DNA of 64,000 nucleotides from Nocardioides sp. R-C-SC26 (GCF_021246465.1 NZ_JAHRHK010000001.1:286060-350059), one strand, 5' to 3'. Positions 42,589 to 51,681 are shown, counted from the stretch's first letter. The notes: a model not told the origin generated them from the sequence alone. Program-made: numbers and translations.

Positions 42589-43754
42589 CGTTCGGCGACT
42601 ATCAGATCGAGCTCTACCTCGGCGCGCTCGGCGGCGTTCTGCCCGCGCACCCGTTCGACTACACCGAGCTCGAGGCGAGCGCGCTCGCGGTGCTGCCGCC
42701 CGAGCTGCGCACCTACGTCGCCGGGGGAGCAGGGCGCGAGAGCACCCAGCGCGCGAACGTCACCGCCTTCGAGAAGTGGGCGATCATCCCGCGGATGCTG
42801 CGTGCCAGCACCGAGCGCGACCTCTCGGTCGAGCTGTTCGGCAAGCGGTTGTCCACCCCGTTGATGATGGCGCCGGTCGGCGTCGTCGGGCTCTGTACGC
42901 CCGACCAGCACGGCGACATCCACACGGCCGAGGTGTCGGCGGCGACGGGCGTCCCGATGATCGGCTCGACCTTGATGTCGGACCCGCTCGAGGACGTCGT
43001 CGGCCACACCGGCGAGACGCCGAGCTGGTTCCAGCTCTACACCCCGAAGAACCGCGAGCTCGCCGAGAGTCTGATCCGCCGTGCCGAGGCGGCCGGCTAC
43101 GACGCCCTGGTCGTCACCCTCGACACCTGGGTGCCGGGTTGGCGTCCTCGCGACCTGGCCAGCGGCAACTTCCCGCAGTTGCGCGGCAAGGCACTGGCCA
43201 ACTACACCTCCGACCCGGTGTTCCAGGAGATGTGCGGTCCGAACCCGGATCCCGGCACTGTGGTGTTCACGTGGGTCGGCACGTTCGGCCACCCCTTCAC
43301 CTGGGACGACCTGCCCTGGCTGCGCTCGGTGACCGATCTGCCGATCGTCCTCAAGGGGATCTGCCACCCCGACGACGCGCGCCGTGCTCTGGGCGAGGGC
43401 GCCGACGGCATCTACTGCTCCAACCACGGCGGTCGCCAGGCCGACGGCGGCGGGGCGGCGTTGGACTGGCTGCCCGACGTGGTCGAGGCATCGGCGCAGG
43501 CGAACGCGGATGCCCCGGTGATCTTCGACTCAGGGGTGCGCTCGGGCTCCGACGTCGTCAAGGCGCTGGCGCTGGGCGCCAGTGCCGTGGCGATCGGCCG
43601 GCCCTACGTCTACGGCCTCGCCCACGGCGGCGTGCCCGGTGCCGTGCACGTGCTGCGCTCGCTGCTGGCCGAGGCCGACCTGATCATGGCGGTCGACGGC
43701 TACCCGGCCCGCGCGGACCTGACCCCCGACATCCTCCGGAGGCTCACCTCGTGA
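42585..43754 (+). CDS. FMN-dependent alpha-hydroxy-acid oxidase, lactate 2-monooxygenase-like
   Basis: A 389-residue FMN TIM-barrel enzyme. The N-terminus has [28 protein letters not shown] contacts are in MMAPVGVVG and QLYTPKN, the Lys in [13 protein letters not shown], and the catalytic His in [31 protein letters not shown] binds the phosphate. Lactate 2-monooxygenase converts L-lactate and O2 to acetate and CO2; a lactate oxidase or dehydrogenase role is also possible. The ATG at 42585 gives the usual length; an in-frame start at 42510 is less likely. It sits inside the pyr operon, between pyrD and pyrF, and its stop overlaps pyrF. Confidence 0.87.
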   Translation: MTFGDYQIELYLGALGGVLPAHPFDYTELEASALAVLPPELRTYVAGGAGRESTQRANVTAFEKWAIIPRMLRASTERDLSVELFGKRLSTPLMMAPVGVVGLCTPDQHGDIHTAEVSAATGVPMIGSTLMSDPLEDVVGHTGETPSWFQLYTPKNRELAESLIRRAEAAGYDALVVTLDTWVPGWRPRDLASGNFPQLRGKALANYTSDPVFQEMCGPNPDPGTVVFTWVGTFGHPFTWDDLPWLRSVTDLPIVLKGICHPDDARRALGEGADGIYCSNHGGRQADGGGAALDWLPDVVEASAQANADAPVIFDSGVRSGSDVVKALALGASAVAIGRPYVYGLAHGGVPGAVHVLRSLLAEADLIMAVDGYPARADLTPDILRRLTS

Positions 43755-44593
43755 CGAGTTCCGCCGTGCCGTTCGGCGCGCGCCTGCACGCCGCCGTCGC
43801 CGTCCGCGGGCCGTTCTGCGCGGGCATCGACCCGCACGGAGCCCTGCTGCGGCAGTGGGGGCTGACCGACGACGTCGCGGGGCTCGAGCGCTTCGCACTG
43901 ACCGCGGCCGAGGCGCTCGGTCCGGTGTGCTCGATGGTGAAGCCGCAGTCGGCGTTCTTCGAGCGTTTCGGCTCCCGCGGCGTCGCGGTGCTGGAACGGA
44001 CGATCGCGACCTGCCGCGAGGCGGGCGCGCTGGTGCTGCTCGACGTCAAGCGCGGTGACATCGGATCGACGTCCCAGGCCTATGCCGATGCCTACCTCGA
44101 CCCGACGAGCCCGATCGCGGCGGACGCCGTCACGGTGAGCCCGTACCTCGGCTTCGGGTCGCTGGATCCGTTCGTGACGTCGGCCCGGGCACACGGCGGG
44201 GGCCTGTTCGTGCTAGCGCTGACCTCCAACCCCGAGGGGCCGGAGGTGCAGCACGCCGCGGTCGACACCGGCGAGACCGTCGCCGAGCGGGTGCTGGCCC
44301 ATCTGGCCGACCTCAACCGCGACGCCGCACCGTTGGGGTCGTTCGGCGCCGTCATCGGCGCCACGCTCGGCGACGTCGATCGGTTCCGTGACGCGTTCGA
44401 CTTCAACGGCCCGATCCTCGCCCCCGGGTTCGGTGCGCAGGGCGGCACGCCCGCTGACATCCAGCGGATCTTCGGCGCGGCGGCCGGGAACGTGGCCCCG
44501 TCGTCCTCGCGCGAGGTGCTCTCCCAGGGGCCGGACGTCGACGCGATGCGCGCGGCCGTCGCCGACGCGACAGCGCAGTTGCGGCCCGCATGA
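43751..44593 (+). CDS. pyrF: Orotidine 5'-phosphate decarboxylase, type 2
   Basis: A 280-residue enzyme of the longer mycobacterial type, making UMP in the last step of the pathway. It begins [22 protein letters not shown], the catalytic block is [14 protein letters not shown], and [25 protein letters not shown] and APGFGAQGG follow. The GTG at 43751 overlaps the stop of the flavoenzyme gene by four bases. A small lipoprotein gene overlaps its stop in turn. Confidence 0.95.
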   Translation: MTSSAVPFGARLHAAVAVRGPFCAGIDPHGALLRQWGLTDDVAGLERFALTAAEALGPVCSMVKPQSAFFERFGSRGVAVLERTIATCREAGALVLLDVKRGDIGSTSQAYADAYLDPTSPIAADAVTVSPYLGFGSLDPFVTSARAHGGGLFVLALTSNPEGPEVQHAAVDTGETVAERVLAHLADLNRDAAPLGSFGAVIGATLGDVDRFRDAFDFNGPILAPGFGAQGGTPADIQRIFGAAAGNVAPSSSREVLSQGPDVDAMRAAVADATAQLRPA

Positions 44594-45060
44594 GCGGCGT
44601 GGCCGCTGCGCGACGTCTGCGACCGGTGCTGACGGTCGCGGCGCTCGTGGCGACCACGTCGCTGAGTGCGTGCGGGGGAGATCCCACGGCGGACTACTGC
44701 GCCGAGGTCGAGGCGCGACAGTCGGCTCTGAGTGCGGCGGTCGCCGACGGCGCGGCGACCGGTCTGCTCTCCGCGCTGCCCGAGCTCGAGGAGCTCGCGG
44801 CAGCGGCGCCCGACGATCTCGTGGACGAATGGGCCGTGGTGACCGAGCGACTGGGTGGACTGCAGAAGGCCCTCTCCGCAGCGGGGATCGACGATCCGGC
44901 GGGCTACGACCCGACGGATCCGCCGGAGGGAGTCAGCGCTGCCCAGGTCGAGCGGATCCGCGCCGCTGCCTCGGCCCTCGACACCCCAGAGATGCGCACA
45001 GCGTTCAACGCGGTGCAGCAGCAAGCGCGCGACGTCTGCAAGACACCGCTCGTGCGGTGA
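44590..45060 (+). CDS. Small lipoprotein of unknown function
   Basis: A 156-residue protein with a signal peptide (two Arg, then VLTVAALVATTSLSAC) and lipobox LSAC at residues 25-28. The mature part is acidic and helical, with Cys at residues 37 and 150 that could form a disulfide after export. No known domain is recognised. It is the last gene overlapping in the pyr unit (ATG overlaps the pyrF TGA); a separate promoter for mihF follows at once. Confidence 0.8.
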   Translation: MSGVAAARRLRPVLTVAALVATTSLSACGGDPTADYCAEVEARQSALSAAVADGAATGLLSALPELEELAAAAPDDLVDEWAVVTERLGGLQKALSAAGIDDPAGYDPTDPPEGVSAAQVERIRAAASALDTPEMRTAFNAVQQQARDVCKTPLVR

Positions 45061-45097
45061 CCAGCGGTGAGGTGGTCGGGGACGGCGCACCCCTGCA

Positions 45098-45126
45098 TTG
45101 CCGGGGCATTCGGCTCTGGCTAGGGT
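45098..45126 (+). promoter_or_regulatory. Promoter of mihF
   Basis: TTGCCG at 45098-45103 and TAGGGT at 45121-45126 are exactly 17 bases apart, the best sigma-A-like pair in the window. Transcription would start near 45133, giving a leader of about 110 bases before the GTG at 45243. Confidence 0.6.
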
Positions 45127-45144
45127 GCGGTCTGGTGTGCCCGT

Positions 45145-45206
45145 CGGTGTGACGACCCCTGGTATGTCACACCGCACCGCCCTGATCGCACCCGATCCCC
45201 GGGATC
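45145..45206 (+). promoter_or_regulatory. Two palindromes in the mihF leader
   Basis: CGGTGTGAC at 45145-45153 and GTCACACCG at 45166-45174 are exact reverse complements around 12 bases. A second palindrome, GATCCC-C-GGGATC, spans 45194-45206, and GGGATC/TGGATC recur at 45211-45226. They lie in the predicted untranslated leader, between promoter and start codon. They may be protein-binding sites (autoregulation would be one option) or an RNA hairpin. Confidence 0.5.
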
Positions 45207-45242
45207 TCCTGGGATCGTCCTGGATCGAAGGAACCTGAACTC

Positions 45243-45560
45243 GTGGCCTTGCCCCCGCTGACACCCGAACAGCGCCAAGCGGCGCTCGAGAAGGCAGCCG
45301 CCTCGCGGCGTGAGCGGGCCGAGGTCAAGAACCGCCTGAAGAACTCCGGTGCCTCGATCATCGATGTCATCACCGAGGGGCAGACCAACGAGGTCATCGG
45401 CAAGATGAAGGTCGTCGACCTGCTCCAGTCCATGCCCGGGCTCGGCAAGGTGCGCGCGCGCCAGATGATGGAGCGGCTCGCGATCGCGGAGTCCCGTCGG
45501 GTTCGCGGTCTGGGTACCAAGCAGATCGCCGCGCTCGCGCGCGAGTTCTCGACCGAGTGA
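45243..45560 (+). CDS. mihF: Actinobacterial integration host factor MihF
   Basis: A 105-residue nucleoid-associated protein found only in actinobacteria and unrelated to the HU/IHF fold. The start [18 protein letters not shown], the central [20 protein letters not shown] and the helix-two-turn-helix DNA-binding part [19 protein letters not shown] are nearly invariant in the family. It shapes DNA and influences transcription. AAGGAA stands nine bases before the GTG. The stop overlaps gmk by four bases. Confidence 0.96.
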   Translation: MALPPLTPEQRQAALEKAAASRRERAEVKNRLKNSGASIIDVITEGQTNEVIGKMKVVDLLQSMPGLGKVRARQMMERLAIAESRRVRGLGTKQIAALAREFSTE

Positions 45561-46144
45561 GCCAGCAGCCCGCCCACGTCGGTCCGCAGGGTCCGACCCG
45601 TCTGATCGTGCTGGCGGGCCCGACCGCGGTCGGCAAGGGCACGGTCGCCGCTGCCGTGCGCGAACGCCATCCCGACGTGTGGATCTCGGTGTCGGCCACG
45701 ACCCGTCGTCCCCGTCCCGGTGAGGTCGACGGCGTCCACTACCACTTCGTCTCCGACGACGAGTTCGACCGACTCGTCGCCGAGGAGCAGTTGCTGGAGT
45801 GGGCCACCGTCCACCAGGTCGCCCGATACGGCACGCCGCGTGGTCCTGTCGAGGAGTCGCTGGCCGCGGGGCGCCCCTCGATGCTCGAGATCGACCTCCA
45901 GGGTGCACGTCAGGTCCGGAAGACCATGCCCGAGGCCGTCTTCGTCTTCCTCAAGCCGCCGTCGTGGGACGAGCTGGTGCGCCGACTGGTGGGTCGGGGC
46001 ACCGAGACGGCGGAGGAGCGCGACCGACGGCTCGCGACGGCACGTGACGAACTGGCCGCCGAGGCGGAGTTCGACGTGACCATCGTCAACCATGAAGTTC
46101 ACGCTGCTGCTGACGACTTGGTAGCCTTGATGCGACCTGCGTGA
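45557..46144 (+). CDS. gmk: Guanylate kinase
   Basis: A 195-residue kinase converting GMP to GDP. The P-loop is [15 protein letters not shown] (usually GPSGVGKGT). [20 protein letters not shown] binds [15 protein letters not shown] follows, and the lid and C-terminal Arg are in [24 protein letters not shown]. The GMP-site residues between the lobes read [14 protein letters not shown], shorter in similarity than E. coli but typical for actinobacteria. The mihF-gmk-rpoZ order is conserved. Confidence 0.95.
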   Translation: MSQQPAHVGPQGPTRLIVLAGPTAVGKGTVAAAVRERHPDVWISVSATTRRPRPGEVDGVHYHFVSDDEFDRLVAEEQLLEWATVHQVARYGTPRGPVEESLAAGRPSMLEIDLQGARQVRKTMPEAVFVFLKPPSWDELVRRLVGRGTETAEERDRRLATARDELAAEAEFDVTIVNHEVHAAADDLVALMRPA

Positions 46145-46234
46145 GTCGGCATCCGGCTCCGCGTTCTGCCGTCGGATCGCCGTCCTCGTGACGTGACCGT
46201 CGGCCCACCGATCCAGCCGATGATGAGGTTCCGC

Positions 46235-46564
46235 GTGTCTGCGCCCCACACCCTGCCCGAAGGCGTCACCAACCCGCCGATCGACGACCTGCTGACCAAG
46301 ACCGACAGCAAGTACCAGCTCGTGCTCTACAGCGCCAAGCGGGCCCGCCAGATCAACGCCTACTACTCCCAGCTCGGCGAAGGCCTGCTCGAGTACGTCG
46401 GCCCGCTGGTCGAGACCGGCGTCCAGGAGAAGCCGCTGTCGATCGCGCTGCGAGAGATCGCCGCCGACAAGCTGACCTGCGAGGACGTCGACCCCGCCGA
46501 GCTCGCTGCCGAAGAGGCGGCCCGCCAGGCGGCGCTCGAGGCGTCCTACGCCGAGCAGGGCTGA
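46235..46564 (+). CDS. rpoZ: DNA-directed RNA polymerase subunit omega
   Basis: A 109-residue omega subunit that helps assemble RNA polymerase. The block [38 protein letters not shown] and the following [15 protein letters not shown] are diagnostic. The GTG at 46235 is chosen because GAGG precedes it by six bases and the protein then begins as usual; in-frame ATG codons at 46220 and 46223 would lack a ribosome binding site. The Ala/Glu-rich tail is normal. Confidence 0.95.
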   Translation: MSAPHTLPEGVTNPPIDDLLTKTDSKYQLVLYSAKRARQINAYYSQLGEGLLEYVGPLVETGVQEKPLSIALREIAADKLTCEDVDPAELAAEEAARQAALEASYAEQG

Positions 46565-46593
46565 CCTCCTGAACGAGCAGCACCACTCCGAGG

Positions 46594-46616
46594 CCGGGTC
46601 CCCCCAGGGGGCCCGG
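46594..46616 (+). terminator. GC hairpin between rpoZ and coaBC
   Basis: CCGGG (46594-46598), a bulged T and a C-run pair with a G-run and CCCGG (46612-46616). The loop is tiny. It lies 30 bases after rpoZ and 21 before the assigned coaBC start, so it may end the rpoZ message or lie inside coaBC if that gene begins earlier. Confidence 0.4.
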
Positions 46617-46637
46617 TCCTCTGCTGTCCGCCCCCGG

Positions 46638-47855
46638 GTGGTCGTCGGAGTGGCGGGCGGAATCGCGGCCTACAAGGCCTGCGAGCTGGTGCGACGGTTC
46701 TCCGAGTCCGGTCACGACGTGACCGTGGTGCCGACGTCGGCCGCGCTGCAGTTCGTCGGCGCATCGACCTGGGCCGCACTGTCGGGCAAGGCCGTCGCCG
46801 CCGACGTGTGGAGCGCCGTGCACGAGGTGCCGCACGTGCGGATCGGCCAGGAGGCCGACCTCGTCGTCGTCGCACCTGCCACCGCCGACCTGCTTGCCAA
46901 GGCCGCTCACGGACTCGCTGACGACCTGCTCACCAACACTCTGCTGACGGCGCGCTGCCCGGTGGTCTTCGCCCCGGCCATGCACACCGAGATGTGGGAG
47001 CACGCCGCCACCCAGGCCAACGTCGCGACGTTGCGTGGCCGCGGAGCACTGGTGATCGAGCCCGCAGAGGGCCGGCTCACCGGAAAGGACACCGGCAAGG
47101 GCCGACTGCCCGAACCGTCCGAGATCTTCGAGGTGTGTACCCAGGTGATGGCGCGCAGCCGGGAGCACGCCGGGCGCGACCTGGTCGACCTGGTCGGCCA
47201 CCGCGTCGTCGTCTCGGCAGGCGGCACGCGCGAGTACCTCGACCCGGTGCGATTCCTGGGCAACAGGTCCTCGGGCCTGCAGGGCTACGCACTCGCCCGC
47301 GCGGCTGCCGCTCGCGGCGCCGAGGTGACCCTGATCGCAGCCAACACCGCGCTGGCCGACCCGGCGGGCGTGACGGTCGTGCGCGTCGAGACGACGGCAC
47401 AGCTGCGCACCGAGGTGCTCGCAGCCAGCGCCCAGGCCGATGCCGTCGTCATGGCCGCCGCACCGGCAGACTTCCGGCCGACGGACGTCAGCGACGCCAA
47501 GATCAAGAAGAGCGACGACGGATCCTCGCCCGCCATCACGCTGACTCAGAACCCCGACATCCTGCGTGAGCTCTCGGGCGATCGCCTGCGCGCCGGCCAG
47601 GTGATCGTCGGGTTCGCCGCCGAGACCGGCGACTCCACGGGTTCTGTTCTGGACCTGGCCCGCGCGAAGCTCGCCCGCAAGGGTTGCGACCTGCTCGTGG
47701 TCAACGACGTCAGCGGTGGTGCGGTCTTCGGCAGCCCGGACAACGAGGCCGTCATCCTCGCCGCAGACGGCTCGGCCGTCGAGGTGCCGCGTGGGAGCAA
47801 GGCCGCTCTGGCGCACGTGATCTGGGACCAGATCGCCCGCCGATTCACACCCTGA
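46638..47855 (+). CDS. coaBC: Bifunctional phosphopantothenoylcysteine decarboxylase / phosphopantothenate--cysteine ligase
   Basis: A protein of about 405 residues with two coenzyme A steps. The CoaC flavin domain has GVAGGIAAYKACELVRR, ATADLLAKAAHGLADDLLTNTLL and FAPAMHTEMWEH (PAMN motif with His for Asn). The CoaB domain begins VVVSAGGTREYLDPVRFLGNRSSG and has the KIKK block used by the ligase. The normally conserved GKQG after RSSG reads GLQG. GTG 46638 has no visible ribosome binding site, and the frame is open back to a CTG at 46569, so the N-terminus may be longer. Confidence 0.94.
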   Translation: MVVGVAGGIAAYKACELVRRFSESGHDVTVVPTSAALQFVGASTWAALSGKAVAADVWSAVHEVPHVRIGQEADLVVVAPATADLLAKAAHGLADDLLTNTLLTARCPVVFAPAMHTEMWEHAATQANVATLRGRGALVIEPAEGRLTGKDTGKGRLPEPSEIFEVCTQVMARSREHAGRDLVDLVGHRVVVSAGGTREYLDPVRFLGNRSSGLQGYALARAAAARGAEVTLIAANTALADPAGVTVVRVETTAQLRTEVLAASAQADAVVMAAAPADFRPTDVSDAKIKKSDDGSSPAITLTQNPDILRELSGDRLRAGQVIVGFAAETGDSTGSVLDLARAKLARKGCDLLVVNDVSGGAVFGSPDNEAVILAADGSAVEVPRGSKAALAHVIWDQIARRFTP

Positions 47856-47884
47856 GACCTGCATCTTGCATGCTGAACGACGCC

Positions 47885-47925
47885 TACGCTGGGGCGTGGG
47901 TCGCGCGGCGGACCGACTGCCGCGC
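47885..47925 (+). promoter_or_regulatory. metK promoter element and leader hairpin
   Basis: TACGCT at 47885-47890 is a fair -10 hexamer. GCGCGGC at 47903-47909 pairs with GCCGCGC at 47919-47925 around nine bases, inside the predicted 50-base leader. It does not look like a known SAM riboswitch: it is too short. Confidence 0.35.
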
Positions 47926-47949
47926 CCGCAGAACTGAGAGCGAGAGATC

Positions 47950-49152
47950 GTGTCTGGACGTCTGTTCACATCGGAGTCGGTGACCGAGGGTCACCCCGAC
48001 AAGATCGCCGACCGCATCAGCGACACGGTGCTCGACTACCTGATGGAGCACGACCCGAACAAGGCCGACCTGCGGGTCGCCGTCGAGACGCTCCTGACCA
48101 CCGGTCTGGTCGTCGTCGCGGGTGAGGTGCGCACGGAGGCCTACGCCCCGATCGCCCAGCTCGTGCGCGACGCGATCCTCGACATCGGTTACGACAGCTC
48201 CGAGAAGGGCTTCGACGGCACCACGTGCGGCGTCCAGGTTGCGATCGGCGCGCAGTCGGCCGACATCGCCCAGGGCGTCGACCAGGGTCACGAGGCCCGC
48301 GTCGGTTCGTCGGAGGACGAACTCGACCAGCGTGGCGCCGGCGACCAGGGTCTGATGTTCGGCTACGCCTGCGACGACACCGACGTGCTCATGCCGTTGC
48401 CGATCGTGATCGCCCAGCGACTGGCCGAGCGGCTCACCGAGGTGCGCAAGAACGGCACGATGGCGAACCTGCGCCCCGACGGCAAGACCCAGGTCACCGT
48501 CGAGTACGACGAGCAGGACCGTCCGGTCCGCATCGACACCGTGGTGCTCTCCACCCAGCACTCGGAGGAGACCGACCTCGCCAAGCTCGAGGCCGAGATC
48601 AAGCAGAACGTGATCGACCCGGTGCTGGAGACGATCGCACTGCCCTCCGACGGTTACCGACTGCTGGTCAACCCGACCGGACGCTTCGTCGTCGGCGGTC
48701 CGATGGGCGACGCCGGCCTGACCGGTCGCAAGATCATCGTCGACACCTACGGCGGCATGGCCCGCCACGGCGGTGGCGCCTTCTCGGGCAAGGATCCCTC
48801 GAAGGTCGACCGCTCGGCTGCCTACGCCATGCGCTGGGTCGCCAAGAACGTCGTGGCTGCCGGCCTCGCCCGTCGTTGCGAGGCTCAGGTCGCCTACGCC
48901 ATCGGCAAGGCCCAGCCCGTCGGCGTCTTCGTGCAGACGTTCGGCACCGGCGTGGTCTCCGACGAGAAGATCCAGGAGGCCGTGCTCGAGGTGTTCGACC
49001 TGCGCCCGGCCGCGATCCTGCGCGATCTGGACCTGCTGCGTCCGATCTATGCCAGGACCTCCGCCTACGGTCACTTCGGCCGTGAGCTGCCCGAGTTCAC
49101 CTGGGAGCGCACCGACCGTGCCGACGCGCTGAAGGCTGCCGCCGGTATCTGA
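47950..49152 (+). CDS. metK: S-adenosylmethionine synthetase
   Basis: A 400-residue enzyme making SAM from methionine and ATP. It begins [23 protein letters not shown] with the ATP-binding His, then [25 protein letters not shown], and [29 protein letters not shown] and [20 protein letters not shown], both family signatures. The GTG at 47950 has GAGCGAGAG upstream. Two hairpins follow the stop. The coaBC-metK-priA order is conserved in actinobacteria. Confidence 0.98.
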   Translation: MSGRLFTSESVTEGHPDKIADRISDTVLDYLMEHDPNKADLRVAVETLLTTGLVVVAGEVRTEAYAPIAQLVRDAILDIGYDSSEKGFDGTTCGVQVAIGAQSADIAQGVDQGHEARVGSSEDELDQRGAGDQGLMFGYACDDTDVLMPLPIVIAQRLAERLTEVRKNGTMANLRPDGKTQVTVEYDEQDRPVRIDTVVLSTQHSEETDLAKLEAEIKQNVIDPVLETIALPSDGYRLLVNPTGRFVVGGPMGDAGLTGRKIIVDTYGGMARHGGGAFSGKDPSKVDRSAAYAMRWVAKNVVAAGLARRCEAQVAYAIGKAQPVGVFVQTFGTGVVSDEKIQEAVLEVFDLRPAAILRDLDLLRPIYARTSAYGHFGRELPEFTWERTDRADALKAAAGI

Positions 49153-49164
49153 TCGAGAAGCTGA

Positions 49165-49190
49165 CCGAGGTGCCTCGTCCGGCGCCTCGG
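49165..49190 (+). terminator. Terminator hairpin after metK
   Basis: CCGAGGTGCC (49165-49174) and GGCGCCTCGG (49181-49190) form a ten-pair stem with one G-U pair and the loop TCGTCC, 12 bases after the metK stop. ATTCGTG follows. Confidence 0.65.
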
Positions 49191-49201
49191 ATTCGTGCCG
49201 C

Positions 49202-49232
49202 AACGCCGGTCCCGCTCGTCGGGTCCGGCGTT
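49202..49232 (+). terminator. Second hairpin after metK
   Basis: AACGCCGGTCCCG (49202-49214) and CGGGTCCGGCGTT (49220-49232) pair over 13 positions with one mismatch around CTCGT. With the preceding hairpin it forms a tandem terminator. Confidence 0.55.
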
Positions 49233-49286
49233 CGGCGTCTCGGGCGACGGGCCGCCAGCCGGTGGACGGCCTGACCCGCGTGATGT

Positions 49287-49382
49287 GGCGAAACTCCCGC
49301 CACGAGGGCCAGACAGCACTTCGTCCCGGGAGTTCCGCCCTGCCCTGGGAGAGATTCACCGGCTACCCGGTGAATCTCTCCC
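49287..49382. repeat. Two nested/adjacent inverted repeats upstream of priA
   Basis: GGCGAAACTCCC (49287-49298) pairs with GGGAGTTCCGCC (49328-49339) with one mismatch and a 29-base loop. Right after it, GGGAGAGATTCACCGG (49347-49362) and CCGGTGAATCTCTCCC (49367-49382) are perfect 16-base complements around CTAC. The spacer 49153-49450 (298 bases) contains these and the two metK hairpins; I see no gene in it. The last arms could be a repeat element, a terminator or an RNA structure. Confidence 0.7.
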
Positions 49383-49450
49383 TCCACGACGGGCGAACCC
49401 CCACCCACGCCGACGCCGACGCTGTCGGCAACCCCTGATAGACACACGGC

Positions 49451-51610
49451 GTGAGTCGAGGCGGAGGTCGGCAGGGCGCGGAGGGCGCGGAGGGCGCGGT
49501 CGGTGCCAGCGCCGCGTCCGACGACGGCCAGCCGACGATCGCCGGACTCCCCGAACTGGCGCGCGCGAGCGTGCGGCAGGCCCGCGACCGCGCGGCTGCC
49601 CGGGAGCGGCGACAGCGCGCCGCGGTCGAGCCCGCCGCAGAGCTGCCGGTCGCGCGGGTCCTCGTCGACACCGGGCTGGCTCACCTGGACCGCCCCTTCG
49701 ACTACCTCGTGCCCGCGGCCCTGGACGACACCGCGCACCCCGGCGTGCGGGTCAAGGTGCGGTTCGCCGGGCAGGACGTCGACGGGTTCGTCCTCGAGCG
49801 TCGCGCCGTCAGCGACCACGACGGCGTGCTGGCTCCCGTGCGACGGGTGGTGAGTGCCGAACCCGTGCTGACAGCGCAGATAGCAGGGCTGGCCGTCGAC
49901 CTGGCGCAGCGCTACGCCGGCATCTCGGGAGACGTCCTCCGGCTGGCGATCCCTCCGCGACATGCGACGACCGAGCGTGAGGATGCCCGTCCGCTCGTCA
50001 CGCCCACGATCGTGGCCCCGGGAGCCGGAGCCTGGGCTCCGTACCGGTCTGCCGAGTCGTTCTGGGGTCACCTCGCCTCCGGCGGTGCACCCCGCGCCGT
50101 GGTCTCGGTGCTGCCGGGTGACGATGCGGCACGCCTCGTCGCCGAGGCGGCCGTCCGCACGGCCGCTGCTGGTCGCGGTGTCGTCGCCTGCGTGCCCGAT
50201 CGGCGCGATCTCGACCGGCTCGTCGCCGCGCTGACGCAGCTGGCCGGCGAGGGTGCCTTCGCGACTCTGACCGCCGACCTCGGCCCGGCGCGCCGGTACC
50301 GGGAGTTCCTCGCGGTCCTCCGAGGGAGCGTGCGGATCGCGATCGGTACACGGGCAGCCGCCTTCGCTCCGGTGCACGACCTCGGTCTGGTGATCATCTG
50401 GGACGACGGCGACGATCTCTTCGCCGAACCGCGAGCGCCCTACCCGCATACGCGCGAGGTGCTGTTGACCCGTGCCGCCCGCGAGGACGCCGGTGCACTC
50501 GTGCTCGGTCACGCACGGAGCGTCGAGGCACACCAGCTGGTGCGTGCGGGGTGGGCGCACCAAGTAGCTGCCGAACGCGACGTACTGCGACAACGCGTCA
50601 CCGTGCGTGCTGCCGGCGCCAGCGAGCACGAACTGCGACGCGACCCCCTGGCTCGGACGTCGCGGATGCCGCGCGAGGTACACGAGCTGATCCGTGACGC
50701 GCTCATGAGCGGACCCGTGCTCGTCCAGACGCCGCGTTCGGGCTACGCCCTGCGGCTGGCATGTGAGAGCTGCCGGACTCCGGCCGATTGCAGGGCCTGC
50801 CGCGGCCCGCTGAGACTCAGCGACCCCCAGCGCCCGCCCGCCTGCGGTTGGTGCGGCACCGAGCATCCGGCGTGGGCCTGTGCCGCCTGCGGGGGCCGTG
50901 GAATGCGCTCGGGTGTGGTCGGAGACGCCCGCACCGGTGAGGAGCTCGGGCGTACCCACCCGAGCACATCGGTGATCACCTCCTCGGGCGACCGGGTTCG
51001 TGCCGCGGTCCCGGCGACTCCCGCGATCGTGGTCGCCACTCCCGGTGCCGAACCGGTGGCGGACGGCGGGTACGCCGCGGTCGTCCTGCTCGACGCATGG
51101 CTCGCGCTCGGTCGCGACGGACTGCGCTCGGACGAGGAGGCGCTCCGACGGTGGAGCAATGCCGTCGGTCTGGTGCGCCCGGGCGGTCGAGCCTTGATCG
51201 TCGGGGACCCTGCCCACGCCGCCGTCCAGGCCCTCGTGCGATGGGACCACGCGGGCTTCGCCGACCGCGAGATCGAGGAGCGGCGTGCAGCCCACCTGCC
51301 GCCGGCCGCTCGGATCGCCACTCTCACCGGAAGCCCCGGGGCCCTGGACGATGCGTTGAGGCTCCTCACCCCTCCCGAGCCGTGCGACGTGCTCGGCCCG
51401 ATGCCCGTACCGGGAGGTTCGCCGGCCGTGACAGCGACGTTCGCACCGGGACCCGCGGTGGCGGGTGACGACGTCGTCGAGCGGGTGGTGCTGCGCGTTC
51501 CGCGAGCCCAGGGAGCCGCGCTCGGTGCGGCGTTGGGAGAGCTGCAGCGGATCCGCTCGGCCCGCAAGCTCGAGCCCGTGCGGGTGCAGGTCGATCCGGC
51601 GGATCTCTGA
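49451..51610 (+). CDS. priA: Primosomal protein N' (PriA), actinobacterial form lacking helicase motifs
   Basis: A 719-residue protein. After an Ala/Gly-rich start of 60 residues, the PriA DNA-binding domain begins (ARVLVDTGLAHLDRPFDYLVP). In the helicase part the Walker A is lost: the place reads VVSVLPGDDAARLVAEA, with no GKT. Motif II reads IIWDDGDDLFAEPRAPYPHTREV instead of DEEH. The zinc-binding Cys cluster is kept (CESCRTPADCRAC, CGWCG, CAACGGRG). Such degenerate PriA proteins are standard in actinobacteria and are thought not to unwind DNA. The GTG at 49451 stands seven bases after a TAGACA hexamer. Confidence 0.9.
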   Translation: MSRGGGRQGAEGAEGAVGASAASDDGQPTIAGLPELARASVRQARDRAAARERRQRAAVEPAAELPVARVLVDTGLAHLDRPFDYLVPAALDDTAHPGVRVKVRFAGQDVDGFVLERRAVSDHDGVLAPVRRVVSAEPVLTAQIAGLAVDLAQRYAGISGDVLRLAIPPRHATTEREDARPLVTPTIVAPGAGAWAPYRSAESFWGHLASGGAPRAVVSVLPGDDAARLVAEAAVRTAAAGRGVVACVPDRRDLDRLVAALTQLAGEGAFATLTADLGPARRYREFLAVLRGSVRIAIGTRAAAFAPVHDLGLVIIWDDGDDLFAEPRAPYPHTREVLLTRAAREDAGALVLGHARSVEAHQLVRAGWAHQVAAERDVLRQRVTVRAAGASEHELRRDPLARTSRMPREVHELIRDALMSGPVLVQTPRSGYALRLACESCRTPADCRACRGPLRLSDPQRPPACGWCGTEHPAWACAACGGRGMRSGVVGDARTGEELGRTHPSTSVITSSGDRVRAAVPATPAIVVATPGAEPVADGGYAAVVLLDAWLALGRDGLRSDEEALRRWSNAVGLVRPGGRALIVGDPAHAAVQALVRWDHAGFADREIEERRAAHLPPAARIATLTGSPGALDDALRLLTPPEPCDVLGPMPVPGGSPAVTATFAPGPAVAGDDVVERVVLRVPRAQGAALGAALGELQRIRSARKLEPVRVQVDPADL

Positions 51611-51681
51611 GCGGCGCGTCCGACCGCGCGCCTCGGCCCGGGCGTGGGAACGCGTCGTCGAGCCCCAACGTCTGTAGAGAT

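Noticed and set aside
45145..45174. Crp-type site (TGTGA ... TCACA) in the mihF leader
   Set aside because: The half-sites are separated by 14 bases instead of six, so a normal Crp dimer would not fit; kept only as a palindrome.
47856..47949. SAM riboswitch before metK
   Set aside because: The leader is only about 50 bases with one small hairpin, and none of the SAM-I, SAM-II or SAM-IV conserved cores is visible.
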